DNA from: Streptomyces sp. YIM 121038
Lineage (GTDB): Bacteria; Actinomycetota; Actinomycetes; Streptomycetales; Streptomycetaceae
NCBI RefSeq assembly: GCF_006088715.1
Contig: NZ_CP030771.1
Location: 4,591,001 to 4,655,000, forward strand
Direction of reading: 5' to 3'
DNA length: 64,000 nt
A program made the position numbers and the translations under genes. Positions 27,436 to 37,134 of the stretch are shown here, piece by piece. The notes under the pieces are model-generated. The model ran no database searches and had not been told where the DNA came from. It saw nothing but the letters and a program-made list of their open reading frames with translations. Numbering within the stretch: position 1 is the stretch's first letter; each line of letters starts with the position of its first letter.

Positions 27436-29283
27436 CTACTTCACGACCGTGATCCGGTCCGCCTTCGGCGGCGCGATCGGCTTGGCCGCCGAGGAGTTCG
27501 CGGCGAAGTAGTCGTTGAGCGCCTTCAGGTCGTCCGCGCCGACCAGCGGCTTCGTGCCCTTGCCCAGCTCGGCGAAGCCGTCGCCGCCGCCCGCGAGGAA
27601 GGAGTTCAGGGCGACGCGGTAGGTGGCGCTCGCGTCCAGCGGCGCGCCGTTCAGTTTCACCGAGCCGGTGACGATCCGGTCCGCGCCCGTCTTCGTCATG
27701 TCCAGCGTGTACGTGAGCCCCTCGGAGATCTGGAGGATCTTCGGGGAGGCCTCGTTCGGGCCGCTGACCTGCTGGCGCAGGGCGGTCAGGAGCTGCGCGC
27801 CGGTGAGGTCGACGAGGTTCACGGTGTTGGCGAAGGGCTGCACGGTGAACGCCTCGCCGTACGTCACGACGCCGTCGCCCTCACTGCCGCTCGCCTTGTG
27901 GACGAGGTCGGAGCGGATGCCGCCCGGGTTCATCAGGGCCACGGCGGCCTTCGGGTCCAGGGACCTGGCGTGCGCGAGCTGCGCGTCGGCGATGAGGTCG
28001 CCGAGCGGCGACTCGGGCGTACCGGCGCCGCGGCCGGGGATGTCGCCGGAGATGTAGCCCACGGGCCTGTTGGCGATGGGCGCGGCCAGCTCGTTCCAGC
28101 GGTCGATCAGGCGCGTCATGTCGGCGGCCTTGGGCTGCGTGCGGCTGACCACGTGGTTGGCGGACTTCACGCCGGTGCGCACGATGTCCTTGGTCTTGCG
28201 GTCGTACGTCAGCGTGGTGTCGGTGTAGAGCTTGCCGTACGAGGACGCCGACGTGACCATGCGCGGCTTGCCCGCCGGGTCGGGGATGGTGCAGACGTAC
28301 GCCTGGTGCGTGTGGCCGGTGACGAACGCGTCGACCTTGGGCGAGGCGTTCTTGGCGATCGCGGCGATCGGGCCTGAGATGCCGTCGCCCGGGCCCGGCG
28401 AGTCGCAGTCGTAGTTGTAGGCCTGGCTGGCCGGGGAGCCGCCCTCGTGGATGAGCGTGACGATCGACTTCACGCCCTGCTTGTCGAGGACCTTCGCGTA
28501 CTTGTTGATCGTCTCGACCTCGTCGTGGAACTTCAGGCCCTTGATGCCGTCGGCCGAGACGATGTCGGGGGTGCCCTCCAGGGTCAGACCGATGAAGCCG
28601 ATCTTCACGCCCTTGTGCTTCCACACGAAGTAGGGCTTGAGGAGGGACTTGCCGGTCTTCTCCTTCGTCACGTTCGCCGTGAGGTAGGGGAAGTCGGCGC
28701 CCTTGAACTTCTTGGCCCTGCCGCGCTCGTCCTTCTCGTAGCAGCCGTCCTTGGGGTGACAGCCGCCGTTCTGGATGCGGGCCAGTTCCTCGGCGCCCTC
28801 GTCGAACTCGTGGTTGCCGACGCTGGAGACGTCGAGGTCCATCTTGTTCAGGGCCTCGACGCTGGGCTCGTCGTGGAAGAGCCCGGAGAGCAGCGGGCTC
28901 GCGCCTATGAGGTCACCGGCCGCCGCGGTGATCGAGTACGGGTGGCCCTCGCGGGCCGTGCGCAGGGAGGTCGCCAGATACTCGGCGCCGCCCGCGTCGA
29001 TCTTCTTCTCCGTGCCGTCCGGCTGCTTCTCGGTGACCTGGCCCGAGGAGCCGGCGGGCGCCTGGAGGTTGCCGTGGAAGTCGTTGAAGGAGAGCAGCTG
29101 CACATCGACCGTGCGCTTCGGGCCGTGGTGACCCGCGGCCGCCATCCGGTCCTGACCCTGCTCCTGGCCCGCGGCGGCGGGCAGCGCGGCGGCGAGCGCG
29201 CCGACGGTGGCGAGGCCCGCCGTGAGGGCGAGCACCCGGGCGGTTCTGCGCCGTTGCCTGCGTGGCTGGGATGTGGCTGACAC
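27436..29283 (-). CDS. Secreted 5'-nucleotidase/UshA-like phosphoesterase
   Basis: A 615-residue exported enzyme. The signal peptide is RRTARVLALTAGLATVGALA with a cleavage region near AAAGQEQ. The metallophosphoesterase domain has LSFNDFHGN (D-x-H), VGNHEFDEG and FVTGHTHQAY. The C-terminal 5'-nucleotidase domain ends in FLAGGGDGFAELGKG. It should release phosphate and nucleosides outside the cell. The GTG start at 29283 follows AGGGGAA. A conserved Cys pair in the insertion (GGCHPKDGCYEKD) may form a disulfide. It lies near the phosphate genes but has no PHO box that I could see. Confidence 0.92.
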   Translation of the reverse strand: MSATSQPRRQRRRTARVLALTAGLATVGALAAALPAAAGQEQGQDRMAAAGHHGPKRTVDVQLLSFNDFHGNLQAPAGSSGQVTEKQPDGTEKKIDAGGAEYLATSLRTAREGHPYSITAAAGDLIGASPLLSGLFHDEPSVEALNKMDLDVSSVGNHEFDEGAEELARIQNGGCHPKDGCYEKDERGRAKKFKGADFPYLTANVTKEKTGKSLLKPYFVWKHKGVKIGFIGLTLEGTPDIVSADGIKGLKFHDEVETINKYAKVLDKQGVKSIVTLIHEGGSPASQAYNYDCDSPGPGDGISGPIAAIAKNASPKVDAFVTGHTHQAYVCTIPDPAGKPRMVTSASSYGKLYTDTTLTYDRKTKDIVRTGVKSANHVVSRTQPKAADMTRLIDRWNELAAPIANRPVGYISGDIPGRGAGTPESPLGDLIADAQLAHARSLDPKAAVALMNPGGIRSDLVHKASGSEGDGVVTYGEAFTVQPFANTVNLVDLTGAQLLTALRQQVSGPNEASPKILQISEGLTYTLDMTKTGADRIVTGSVKLNGAPLDASATYRVALNSFLAGGGDGFAELGKGTKPLVGADDLKALNDYFAANSSAAKPIAPPKADRITVVK

Positions 29284-29440
29284 GTGTTCCCCTGGGGTGG
29301 TGTGGACGACTGGGGCCGTGCGGAAGCCTATGGTCAACGCGCGTAGCGCAACAGAGTCCCGGTGGTTACAGCCTGATAGCCATTCACCGTCGCCCAGGCG
29401 CTGTCGTGCCGCCGCTGCCCTTCGACTTACCCTCGGACCC

Positions 29441-30430
29441 ATGACAGACGAGACGCCCGCCAGGACCCCCGCCACCCTCCGCCAGATCGACGCGTACGAC
29501 GTGCTCACGGACGATCAGGCCGCCGCCGTGCTCGCGCTCCTCGCGGACGCCGCGCGCACCGACGGGCAGCAGGCCGTGTCCGAGCAGGGGCGGCTGCAGC
29601 TGCGCGGGGGTGCCCGGGAGGGCGTGCGGCACCTGCTCCTGACGGTCGACGGCGAACTCGTGGGCTACGCACAGCTGGAGGACACCGACCCGGTGGAGGC
29701 CCCGGCCGCCGAGCTCGTGGTGCACCCGGCGCGGCGCGGCCACGGGCACGGGCGGGCGCTGGGCACCGCGCTGCTCGCGGAGTCCGGCAGGCGGCTGCGG
29801 GTGTGGGCGCACGGCGGGCACTCCGCGGCCCGGCACCTCGCGCAGGTGCTCGGCCTGACCCTGTTCCGCGAGCTGCGCCAGATGCGGCGCTCCCTCGACG
29901 GCCTGGACCTCGCCGAGCCGACGCTGCCCGAGGGCGTGCGCGTGCGGACCTTCGTCCCCGGTACGGACGACGCGGCGTGGCTCGCGGTGAACGCGGAGGC
30001 CTTCGCGCACCACCCGGAGCAGGGCTCCCTGACGCAGCGGGACCTCGACGACCGCAAGGCGGAGCCGTGGTTCGACCCGGCCGGGTTCTTCCTCGCCGAG
30101 CGCGTCACGGACGCCGGTGCCGGTGCGGACGCCGGGGCCCATGCCGGTGCGGACGCCGGTGCCGGTGCCGAACTGATCGGCTTCCACTGGACGAAGACCC
30201 ACGCGGCGGAGCGGCTCGGCGAGGTCTACGTCCTCGGGGTGCGGCCGGGCGCCCAGGGCGGCGGCCTCGGCAAGGCCCTCACCACCATCGGCCTGCGCCA
30301 CCTGGCCGTCGCGGGCCTGCCCACGGCGATGCTCTACGTGGACGCCGACAACAAGGCGGCGGTGAACGTCTACGAGCGCCTCGGCTTCAGCACCCACGAG
30401 ACGGACCTGATGTACCGCACGGAGTCGTAG
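29441..30430 (+). CDS. mshD: Mycothiol synthase
   Basis: A 329-residue enzyme with two GNAT domains that acetylates Cys-GlcN-Ins in the last step of mycothiol synthesis. The acetyl-CoA loop of the C-terminal domain is VLGVRPGAQGGGLGKALTTI, followed by LYVDADNKAAVNVYERLGF. The N-terminal domain has LVVHPARRGHGHGRALG. The segment FHWTKTH is conserved in MshD. An unusual Ala/Gly/Asp-only linker of about 20 residues (near residues 222-242) interrupts the C-terminal domain. The ATG at 29441 is the only well-placed start. It is divergent from the nucleotidase gene. Confidence 0.93.
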   Translation: MTDETPARTPATLRQIDAYDVLTDDQAAAVLALLADAARTDGQQAVSEQGRLQLRGGAREGVRHLLLTVDGELVGYAQLEDTDPVEAPAAELVVHPARRGHGHGRALGTALLAESGRRLRVWAHGGHSAARHLAQVLGLTLFRELRQMRRSLDGLDLAEPTLPEGVRVRTFVPGTDDAAWLAVNAEAFAHHPEQGSLTQRDLDDRKAEPWFDPAGFFLAERVTDAGAGADAGAHAGADAGAGAELIGFHWTKTHAAERLGEVYVLGVRPGAQGGGLGKALTTIGLRHLAVAGLPTAMLYVDADNKAAVNVYERLGFSTHETDLMYRTES

Positions 30431-30514
30431 CCCCGGCCGCGCGCAACACCGCGGCGGTCGGCGTCACTTGGCGGCCCCTGCGGCGGCGGACGCCCTGACC
30501 GCGGGCGCCGTGTG

Positions 30515-30550
30515 GACGCCTGGGAGTCCCCATGCGCACTCCCAGGCGTC
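30515..30550 (+). terminator. Hairpin after mshD
   Basis: GACGCCTGGGAGT (30515-30527) and ACTCCCAGGCGTC (30538-30550) form a perfect 13-bp stem with a 10-nt loop between mshD and ppk. Confidence 0.75.
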
Positions 30551-30716
30551 ATGTCGGCGTAACCAATGATTCAGACAGGCTTGCGACGCTCAGGCAATGC
30601 AGCCCCCCACCGCGCCCGAACCGGCGCAGGACCGCGCGCGCCACAACGGCCGGGTCCGTCCCGCGCCCGCGCTCTCCGGCGCGCCCACCGGGGGTGTCGC
30701 GCGGAAGAATAAGACC

Positions 30717-32990
30717 ATGAGCGAGCCCACCGCGCAGACCGAAGTCACGAGCCCCGACGCCGACGGCGTCCGGCACGCCCAGCCCTCCGTCGGCGCCCTC
30801 GCCGCGCACCGGCCGCACACGGTCGCGGCCGCCGTCTCCGACCTCGATCCGGACCTCGACGCCGACCTGGACGCGTACGACGAGGACGCCCAGGCGGGCC
30901 ACGGCGGCGCCGCCCTGCCGCAGGGCCGCTTCCTGGACCGGGAGCGCAGCTGGCTCGCCTTCAACGAACGCGTCCTGGAGCTCGCCGAGGACCCCACCAC
31001 GCCGCTCCTGGAGCGGGCGAACTTCCTGGCGATCTTCGCCTCGAACCTGGACGAGTTCTTCATGGTGCGGGTCGCGGGCCTCAAGCGCCGCATCGCGACC
31101 GGCGTCGCCACCCGTTCGGCCTCCGGCCTCCAGCCCCGCGAGGTCCTGGAGCTGATCTGGAACCGCTCCCGCGAGCTCATGGCCCGGCACGCCGCCTGCT
31201 ACCAGGAAGAGGTCGCCCCCGCCCTCGCCGACGAGGGCATCCACGTGGTGCGCTGGCACGAGCTCACCGACAAGGAGCAGTCCCGGCTCTACACGCTGTT
31301 CATGCAGCGCATCTTCCCGGTGCTCACCCCCCTGGCCGTGGACCCCGCGCACCCCTTCCCGTACATCTCGGGCCTGTCCCTGAACCTCGCCGTGGTCATC
31401 GAGAACCCGGTCAGCGGCCACGAGCACTTCGCCCGCGTCAAGGTCCCGCCGCTCCTGTCCCGCTTCCTGGAGGCCTCCCCGCAGCGGTACGTCCCCATCG
31501 AGGACGTCATCGCCGCGCCCAAGCACCTCCAGGAGCTGTTCCCGGGGATGAACATCCGGGAGCACCACATGTTCCGGCTCACCCGGAACGAGGACCTGGA
31601 GGTGGAGGAGGACGACGCGGAGAACCTGCTCCAGGCCCTGGAGAAGGAGCTCATGCGGCGCCGCTTCGGGCCGCCGGTGCGCCTGGAGGTGGAGGAGTCC
31701 ATCGACAAGGACGTCCTCGACCTGCTCGTGCGCGAGCTGAAGATCAGCGAGGCCGAGGTGTATCCGCTGCCGGGCCCGCTCGACCTCACCGGCCTGTTCG
31801 CCATCGCGGGCCTGGACCGGCCCGAGCTGAAGTACCCCAAGTTCGTCGCGGGCACCCACCGGGACCTCGCCGAGGTCGAGTCGGCGTCCGCGCCCGACAT
31901 CTTCGCCGCGCTGCGCGGCGGCCACGACGTGCTCCTGCACCACCCCTACGACTCGTTCTCCACGTCCGTGCAGGCCTTCCTGGAACAGGCCGCCGCCGAC
32001 GAGAACGTGCTCGCCATCAAGCAGACCCTGTACCGCACCTCCGGCGACTCGCCGATAGTGGACGCGCTCATCGACGCCGCCGAGTCCGGCAAGCAGGTCC
32101 TCGTCCTGGTCGAGATCAAGGCCCGCTTCGACGAGCAGGCCAACATCAAGTGGGCCCGCAAGCTGGAGGAGGCGGGCTGCCACGTCGTCTACGGCCTGGT
32201 CGGCCTGAAGACCCACTGCAAGCTGTCGCTCGTCGTCCGCCAGGAGGGCGACCAGCTGGTGCGCTACTCGCACGTGGGCACCGGCAACTACCACCCCAAG
32301 ACCGCCCGTCTGTACGAGGACCTGGGCCTGCTCACGGCCAACCAGGAAGTCGGCGCGGACCTCTCGGACCTGTTCAACCGGCTCTCGGGCTACTCGCGCC
32401 GCGAGACCTACCGCCGCCTTCTCGTGGCCCCGCGCTCGCTGCGCGACGGCCTGATCACCCGCATCAACCGCGAGGTCCAGCACCACCGCGCGGGCCGCCC
32501 CGCCTACGTCCGCATCAAGGTCAACTCGATCGTCGACGAGGCCGTCATCGACGCGCTGTACCGCGCCTCGCAGGCGGGCGTCACCGTCGACGTGTGGGTG
32601 CGCGGCATCTGTGCGGTGCGGCCGGGCGTCGCGGGGCTTTCCGAGAACATACGCGTGCGCTCCGTGCTCGGCCGCTTCCTGGAGCACTCCCGGGTCTTCG
32701 CCTTCGGCAACGGCGGCGAACCGGAGGTGTGGTTCGGCAGCGCCGACATGATGCACCGCAATCTCGACCGCCGCATCGAGGCGATGGTGAGGGTCATGGC
32801 CCCGGCCCACCGGGCCACCCTCAACCGGCTGCTCGAAACCGGCATGTCGGACACCACGGCCTCGTGGCACCTGGGGGCGGACGGCAACTGGACGCGGCAC
32901 GCCACGGATCCGGAAGGCCAGCCCCTGCGGAACGTACAGGAGATGCTCATAGACGCCCGGAGGCGCCGGCGTGGCACAGCAACACCATGA
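30717..32990 (+). CDS. ppk: Polyphosphate kinase
   Basis: A 757-residue PPK1 that reversibly builds polyphosphate from ATP. Residues 60-160 hold the N domain ([20 protein letters not shown]). The catalytic core has the autophosphorylated His in [20 protein letters not shown] and the second conserved His region [14 protein letters not shown]. The ATG at 30717 after GCGGAAG is preferred over an in-frame ATG at 30597 that would add 40 unconserved residues. Its 3' end overlaps the CHAD gene by 20 bp. In S. lividans ppk is PhoP-controlled (recalled), but no clear PHO box is visible here. Confidence 0.95.
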   Translation: MSEPTAQTEVTSPDADGVRHAQPSVGALAAHRPHTVAAAVSDLDPDLDADLDAYDEDAQAGHGGAALPQGRFLDRERSWLAFNERVLELAEDPTTPLLERANFLAIFASNLDEFFMVRVAGLKRRIATGVATRSASGLQPREVLELIWNRSRELMARHAACYQEEVAPALADEGIHVVRWHELTDKEQSRLYTLFMQRIFPVLTPLAVDPAHPFPYISGLSLNLAVVIENPVSGHEHFARVKVPPLLSRFLEASPQRYVPIEDVIAAPKHLQELFPGMNIREHHMFRLTRNEDLEVEEDDAENLLQALEKELMRRRFGPPVRLEVEESIDKDVLDLLVRELKISEAEVYPLPGPLDLTGLFAIAGLDRPELKYPKFVAGTHRDLAEVESASAPDIFAALRGGHDVLLHHPYDSFSTSVQAFLEQAAADENVLAIKQTLYRTSGDSPIVDALIDAAESGKQVLVLVEIKARFDEQANIKWARKLEEAGCHVVYGLVGLKTHCKLSLVVRQEGDQLVRYSHVGTGNYHPKTARLYEDLGLLTANQEVGADLSDLFNRLSGYSRRETYRRLLVAPRSLRDGLITRINREVQHHRAGRPAYVRIKVNSIVDEAVIDALYRASQAGVTVDVWVRGICAVRPGVAGLSENIRVRSVLGRFLEHSRVFAFGNGGEPEVWFGSADMMHRNLDRRIEAMVRVMAPAHRATLNRLLETGMSDTTASWHLGADGNWTRHATDPEGQPLRNVQEMLIDARRRRRGTATP

Positions 32991-34086
32991 GATGACGGCG
33001 GGCGAGGCCCTGTCGGTCTACCTGCAGGACCAGGCGACCGAGTTCCTCCGCTCGCTGCGGCTGCACCGCGAGTCCTCCACGGACGCACAGGGGGCCGAGG
33101 AGTCGCTCGCCGCGGCCCGCTCGCTCCGGGGCGCCGCGCGCCGCGTCGGCGCCACGCTGCACACGTTCCGGCCCCTCCTGGACCAGGAGTGGACGGAAGC
33201 GCTCCGGCCGGAGCTGGCCTGGCTCTCGGGCACGCTGGCGCGCGAGCACGCCTACGCGGCCCGCCTGGACCGGCTCCTGGGCGCGCTCCACCGCCTGTCG
33301 ACCCCGGCCCCGGCCGTGCCCGCCGCCCCGGCCGCGGGCACCCGCCCGGCCGGACGAGCGGGGGATCCCCCGTTCCAGCGGAGCCGAGAGCTCGGGGACG
33401 GGTGGGCCCAGCCCCCGGCGCCCCGCACCGGCGAGGCGCGGGCCAGACAGGGCACCAGGAAGCCCGCGGGCCAGCTGGCCGTGGGCGCCGCCAAGGCCGC
33501 CGCCCTCCTGGAGCGGCAGCTGACCCTGGCCCGCACCCGGGCCCACTCCGCCGCGCTCCAGGCCTTCGGCTCGTCCCGCTTCCACGCCGTCGCCGACAGC
33601 GTCGCCGTCATGGCCAGCGACGTGCCCCTGCGCCCGGCCCCGGACACGGATCTGAAGCCCCTGGCCGCCCTGGCCGAGGGCCACCTCATGGAGGCGGTGG
33701 CCGCGCTGCCGCTGCTGCGCGCGGGCCACCCGTACAACGCCGAGGCCCTCGTCCACGGCCTGGCCGCGGACACGGCCCCGGAGGCCCAGGACGCCCCCTG
33801 GCTGAAGGTCCGCTCCCTGCTGCGACTGCACCGCTACGCCCAGGAGGTCCTCCTCGGCGACGCCCCGCCGGACGCCCGGCTCACCGCGGCGGGCGCGGCC
33901 CTGAACCGCCACCGCGAGGCGGCCGAGGCCGCCGCCGCGGCGGCCTCGGCGGCGCGCACCCCCCGCATCGCCCCGGCCACGGCGTACGCGCTCGGCGTCC
34001 TGCACGCCGACCAGCGCCACGAGGTGGAGGCGGCGAGGTTCGCGTTCCAGCAGGCGTGGCTGCGGGAGGCGGTCACGGCACCGTGA
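32971..34086 (+). CDS. CHAD-domain polyphosphate-binding protein
   Basis: A 371-residue all-helical protein with two CHAD repeats rich in conserved His/Arg/Lys (for example [20 protein letters not shown], and [15 protein letters not shown] after the linker). CHAD domains bind polyphosphate, which fits its overlap with ppk (GTG inside the last codons of ppk). Between the two halves (about residues 115-165) is a Pro/Ala linker that includes an in-frame mini-element encoding [20 protein letters not shown]. Confidence 0.9.
   Translation: MAQQHHEMTAGEALSVYLQDQATEFLRSLRLHRESSTDAQGAEESLAAARSLRGAARRVGATLHTFRPLLDQEWTEALRPELAWLSGTLAREHAYAARLDRLLGALHRLSTPAPAVPAAPAAGTRPAGRAGDPPFQRSRELGDGWAQPPAPRTGEARARQGTRKPAGQLAVGAAKAAALLERQLTLARTRAHSAALQAFGSSRFHAVADSVAVMASDVPLRPAPDTDLKPLAALAEGHLMEAVAALPLLRAGHPYNAEALVHGLAADTAPEAQDAPWLKVRSLLRLHRYAQEVLLGDAPPDARLTAAGAALNRHREAAEAAAAAASAARTPRIAPATAYALGVLHADQRHEVEAARFAFQQAWLREAVTAP
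33356..33412. repeat. Mini-element copy inside the CHAD gene (D)
   Basis: The insert begins GAGCGGGGGATCCCCC, then CAGCGGAGCCGAGAGCTC, then GGGGACGGGTGGGCCCAGC. The right flank matches the host repeat at 56592-56632 with one change. The copy is in frame in the linker between CHAD halves. Confidence 0.75.
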
Positions 34087-34107
34087 CGACCTGAGGGAGG
34101 GCGCCCC

Positions 34108-34542
34108 GTGACAGCACTGCCGACGCCGGAGCCGATCAGGGCGGCGGGCTGCGTCCTGTGGCGCCGCCGCACCGTCCCGGAGGGCCTGGAGATCTGCCTG
34201 GTCCACCGGCCCAAGTACGACGACTGGTCCCATCCGAAGGGCAAGCTCAAGCCCGGCGAGACCCCGCTCGCCTGCGCCCTGCGCGAGGTCGAGGAGGAGA
34301 CGGGCCACCGCTGCGTGCCCGGCCCGCCGCTGCCCTCGGCCCACTACACCGTGGGCGGCCGCCCCAAGTGCGTCGACTACTGGTCCGCCGAGGCCGCTGA
34401 CGGCCATTTCCGGCCCGGCCGCGAGGTCGACCGCATCCGCTGGCTGGTGCCGCACGAGGCCCGCGCCCGCCTCACCCAGCTCCGCGACCGCGAGCTCCTC
34501 GACGCCTTCCTGGCGGCCCCGTACACCCCCGGGGCGCCCTGA
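34108..34542 (+). CDS. Nudix hydrolase
   Basis: A 144-residue Nudix enzyme with the complete box GKLKPGETPLACALREVEEE followed by TG (Gx5Ex7REUxEExGU), starting near residue 47. It hydrolyses nucleoside diphosphate-X compounds; the exact substrate is unknown. It lies 21 bp after the CHAD gene. In mycobacteria similar MutT1-type enzymes carry a phosphatase domain, which is absent here. The ppk-CHAD-Nudix order suggests a shared role in polyphosphate or nucleotide metabolism. Confidence 0.92.
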   Translation: MTALPTPEPIRAAGCVLWRRRTVPEGLEICLVHRPKYDDWSHPKGKLKPGETPLACALREVEEETGHRCVPGPPLPSAHYTVGGRPKCVDYWSAEAADGHFRPGREVDRIRWLVPHEARARLTQLRDRELLDAFLAAPYTPGAP

Positions 34543-34881
34543 CCCCGCAGCCACCTGCGGCTCCGTCCTCAGCAGGGGCACGCACTACCCCGCGTGCGCC
34601 GACACATGCGCGCCTGGCAAATCTTTCACGCGCCTGTCGATGTAATCAGCCCGTGACCTCACCACAAAGTCCGCGTAGGTTCACCGCTCGTTCACTTACG
34701 CCCATCGGCGGCTTCACCTGTTCTGCCTAATTTCGGCCTTACGCGAAGCGCGGCGAGATCGCCAGACCGCCTCCGCTCCGCGCGCTCGAACCACCGGCCA
34801 CCATGGCCACCCGAACCACTTCGCACGCCGCCACGACAGGCCAGCCACACGGCCGGCGGCTCCCGGAAGGAACTCCCGAAA
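34543..34881. other. pstS upstream region
   Basis: This 339-bp region contains the PHO boxes at 34679-34722. Downstream of them, GCCTAATTT lies near a possible transcription start. The last 130 bp form a long untranslated leader before the pstS GTG. No gene is seen. Confidence 0.6.
34679..34722 (+). promoter_or_regulatory. PHO box (PhoP-binding direct repeats) of pstS
   Basis: Eleven-bp direct repeat units GTTCACCGCTC (34679-34689) and GTTCACTTACG (34690-34700) are followed by a degenerate unit and CTTCACCTGTT (34712-34722). They match the Streptomyces PhoP box (GTTCACC direct repeats), placed upstream of pstS as in other streptomycetes. Confidence 0.85.
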
Positions 34882-36003
34882 GTGAAGCTTCAGCGCATGA
34901 ACCGGCGGGCCCTCACCCTCGGTGCTCTCGCCGTCTCCGGCGCCCTGGCCCTCACGGCGTGCGGCTCGGACGACGACGGCAGCAGCAACGGCGGCAAGAA
35001 GACCACCGCCAACAGCAACATCGACTGCGAGGGCGCCAAGGGCCAGCTCATGGCCTCCGGCTCGTCCGCGCAGAAGGGCGCGATCGACGCCTGGGTCAAG
35101 CAGTACCGCGCGGCCTGCAAGGACGTGCAGCTGCAGTACAAGCCCGACGGCTCCGGCGCCGGCATCACCTCCTTCCTCCAGGGCCAGACCGCCTTCGCGG
35201 GCTCCGACTCGGCCCTGAAGCCCGAGGAGATCGCCAAGTCGAAGAAGGTCTGCAAGGACAGCCAGGCCATCGACCTGCCGCTGGTCGGCGGCCCGATCGC
35301 GATCGGCTACAACGTCCCGGGCGTCGACAGCCTGACCCTGGACGCCAAGACCGTCGCCGACATCTTCAACGACAAGATCAAGACCTGGGACGACGCGGCG
35401 ATCAAGAAGCTCAACCCGGACGCCAAGCTCCCCGGCACCAAGATCCAGGCCTTCCACCGCTCCGACGAGTCCGGCACCACGGACAACTTCACCAAGTACC
35501 TGAAGGGCGCCGCGCCCTCCGCCTGGCCGCACGAGCCCGCGAAGATCTGGGCGGCCAAGGGCGGCCAGTCCGCGAGCGGCTCCTCCGGCGTCGCCCAGCA
35601 GGTGAAGCAGACCGAGGGCGCCATCTCCTACATGGAGCTGTCGTACGCCAAGGAAGGCATCAAGACCGTCGACATCAAGACGGACGCCAAGGAGCCGGTC
35701 AAGGCCACCGTCGACAACGCCTCCAAGGCCATCTCCGAGGCCAAGGTCGTCGGCAAGGGCAAGGACCTGGCCATGGAGCTGAACTACAAGCCCACGGCCG
35801 AGGGCGCGTACCCGATCATCCTGGTCACGTACGAGATCGTCTGCGAGAAGAACAACAACAAGGACACCCTCGCCACCACGAAGTCCTTCCTGAACTACAT
35901 CGCCAGCGAGGACGGCCAGTCCGTGCTCAAGGACGAGTCCTACGCGCCGATGCCGACCGAGATCATCACCAAGGTCCGCGAGACCGTCAAGGGCCTGAGC
36001 TGA
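34882..36003 (+). CDS. pstS: Phosphate ABC transporter, substrate-binding lipoprotein
   Basis: A 373-residue lipoprotein. The signal peptide is RRALTLGALAVSGALALTAC with lipobox LTAC. Phosphate-binding landmarks include ASGSSAQKGAIDAW near residue 57, GSGAGITSFLQGQTAFAGSD and SDESGTTDNFTKYL. The GTG start follows GGAAGGAA. PHO boxes upstream indicate phosphate-starvation induction. It is the first gene of pstSCAB. Confidence 0.97.
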   Translation: MKLQRMNRRALTLGALAVSGALALTACGSDDDGSSNGGKKTTANSNIDCEGAKGQLMASGSSAQKGAIDAWVKQYRAACKDVQLQYKPDGSGAGITSFLQGQTAFAGSDSALKPEEIAKSKKVCKDSQAIDLPLVGGPIAIGYNVPGVDSLTLDAKTVADIFNDKIKTWDDAAIKKLNPDAKLPGTKIQAFHRSDESGTTDNFTKYLKGAAPSAWPHEPAKIWAAKGGQSASGSSGVAQQVKQTEGAISYMELSYAKEGIKTVDIKTDAKEPVKATVDNASKAISEAKVVGKGKDLAMELNYKPTAEGAYPIILVTYEIVCEKNNNKDTLATTKSFLNYIASEDGQSVLKDESYAPMPTEIITKVRETVKGLS

Positions 36004-36108
36004 ACCTGCGCGCGGCCCGCCTGACCGGCGGGCCGCGCCGTCCGGTGCACCGCCGCCTGGAGCCGACCGCGCCCGCCGCACGGCCGGCTCCGCAGACCGG
36101 AGAACCCC

Positions 36109-37134
36109 ATGGACATACCCACCGACACGCCTCCCCCGCCCTCGCACGTCGAGGACACCAAGCCGACGACCACCGAGCAGAAGCGCGCCGCACGCGGCGC
36201 CACCCGCCCCGGTGACCGGATCTTCCTCGCCCTCTCGCGGGGCTCCGGCATCGCGCTGCTGCTGATCATGGCCGCCGTCGCGGCCTTCCTCGCCTACCGC
36301 GCGTCCATCGCGCTCGCGGACAACGAGGGCAACTTCCTCACCACCTTCGAGTGGGACCCCGCGGGCTCCCTGCACGACGGCAAGCCCTACTTCGGCATCG
36401 CCGTCCTGGTCTTCGGCACCATCGTGAGCTCGATCATCGCGCTCGTCATCGCCGTGCCCGTGGCCATCGGCATCGCGCTGTTCATCTCGCACTACGCGCC
36501 GCGCAGGCTGGCCGCCCCCATCGCCTTCGTGATCGACCTGCTGGCCGCCGTGCCCTCGATCGTGTACGGCCTGTGGGGCGCCCTCGTGGTCGCCCCGAAC
36601 CTCACCGGCCTCTACAGCTGGCTCGACGACTACTTCGGCTGGACCGGCATCTTCGAGTACGAGGGCGGCGCCCCGCGCTCCCTCATGACCGTCGGCATCC
36701 TGCTCGCGATCATGATCCTGCCGATCATCACCAACGTGAGCCGCGAGGTCTTCCTCCAGGTCCCGAAGATGCACGAGGAGGCCGCCCTGGCCCTCGGCGC
36801 CACGCGCTGGGAGGTCATCCGCATGTCGGTGCTCCCCTTCGGCCGCTCCGGCATCATCTCCGCCTCGATGCTGGGCCTCGGCCGCGCGCTCGGCGAGACG
36901 ATCGCCGTGGCCACCGTGCTCTCCCCGACCTTCGTGATCCAGGCGTCCGTACTCGACTACGGCGGCGGCACGTTCGCGCAGAACATCGCCAGCAAGTTCA
37001 GCGAGGCCAGCGAGTACGGCCGCGACGCCCTCATCGCCTCCGGTCTCGTCCTCTTCGTCATCACTCTCCTTGTCAACGGCGCGGCCCGGCTGATCATCGC
37101 CCGCCGCAAGGAGTACTCGGGGGCCAACGCATGA
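36109..37134 (+). CDS. pstC: Phosphate ABC transporter permease PstC
   Basis: A 341-residue inner-membrane permease with six membrane segments after a charged N-terminal tail. The EAA loop that contacts the ATPase is EEAALALGATRWEVIRMSVLP, near residue 225. DLLAAVPSIVYGLWG is a typical PstC signature. It follows pstS by 105 bp and overlaps pstA by four bases. Confidence 0.96.
   Translation: MDIPTDTPPPPSHVEDTKPTTTEQKRAARGATRPGDRIFLALSRGSGIALLLIMAAVAAFLAYRASIALADNEGNFLTTFEWDPAGSLHDGKPYFGIAVLVFGTIVSSIIALVIAVPVAIGIALFISHYAPRRLAAPIAFVIDLLAAVPSIVYGLWGALVVAPNLTGLYSWLDDYFGWTGIFEYEGGAPRSLMTVGILLAIMILPIITNVSREVFLQVPKMHEEAALALGATRWEVIRMSVLPFGRSGIISASMLGLGRALGETIAVATVLSPTFVIQASVLDYGGGTFAQNIASKFSEASEYGRDALIASGLVLFVITLLVNGAARLIIARRKEYSGANA

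Noticed and set aside
30560..30716. PHO box upstream of ppk
   Set aside because: PhoP control is known in relatives, but no GTTCACC-type direct repeat could be found here by eye.
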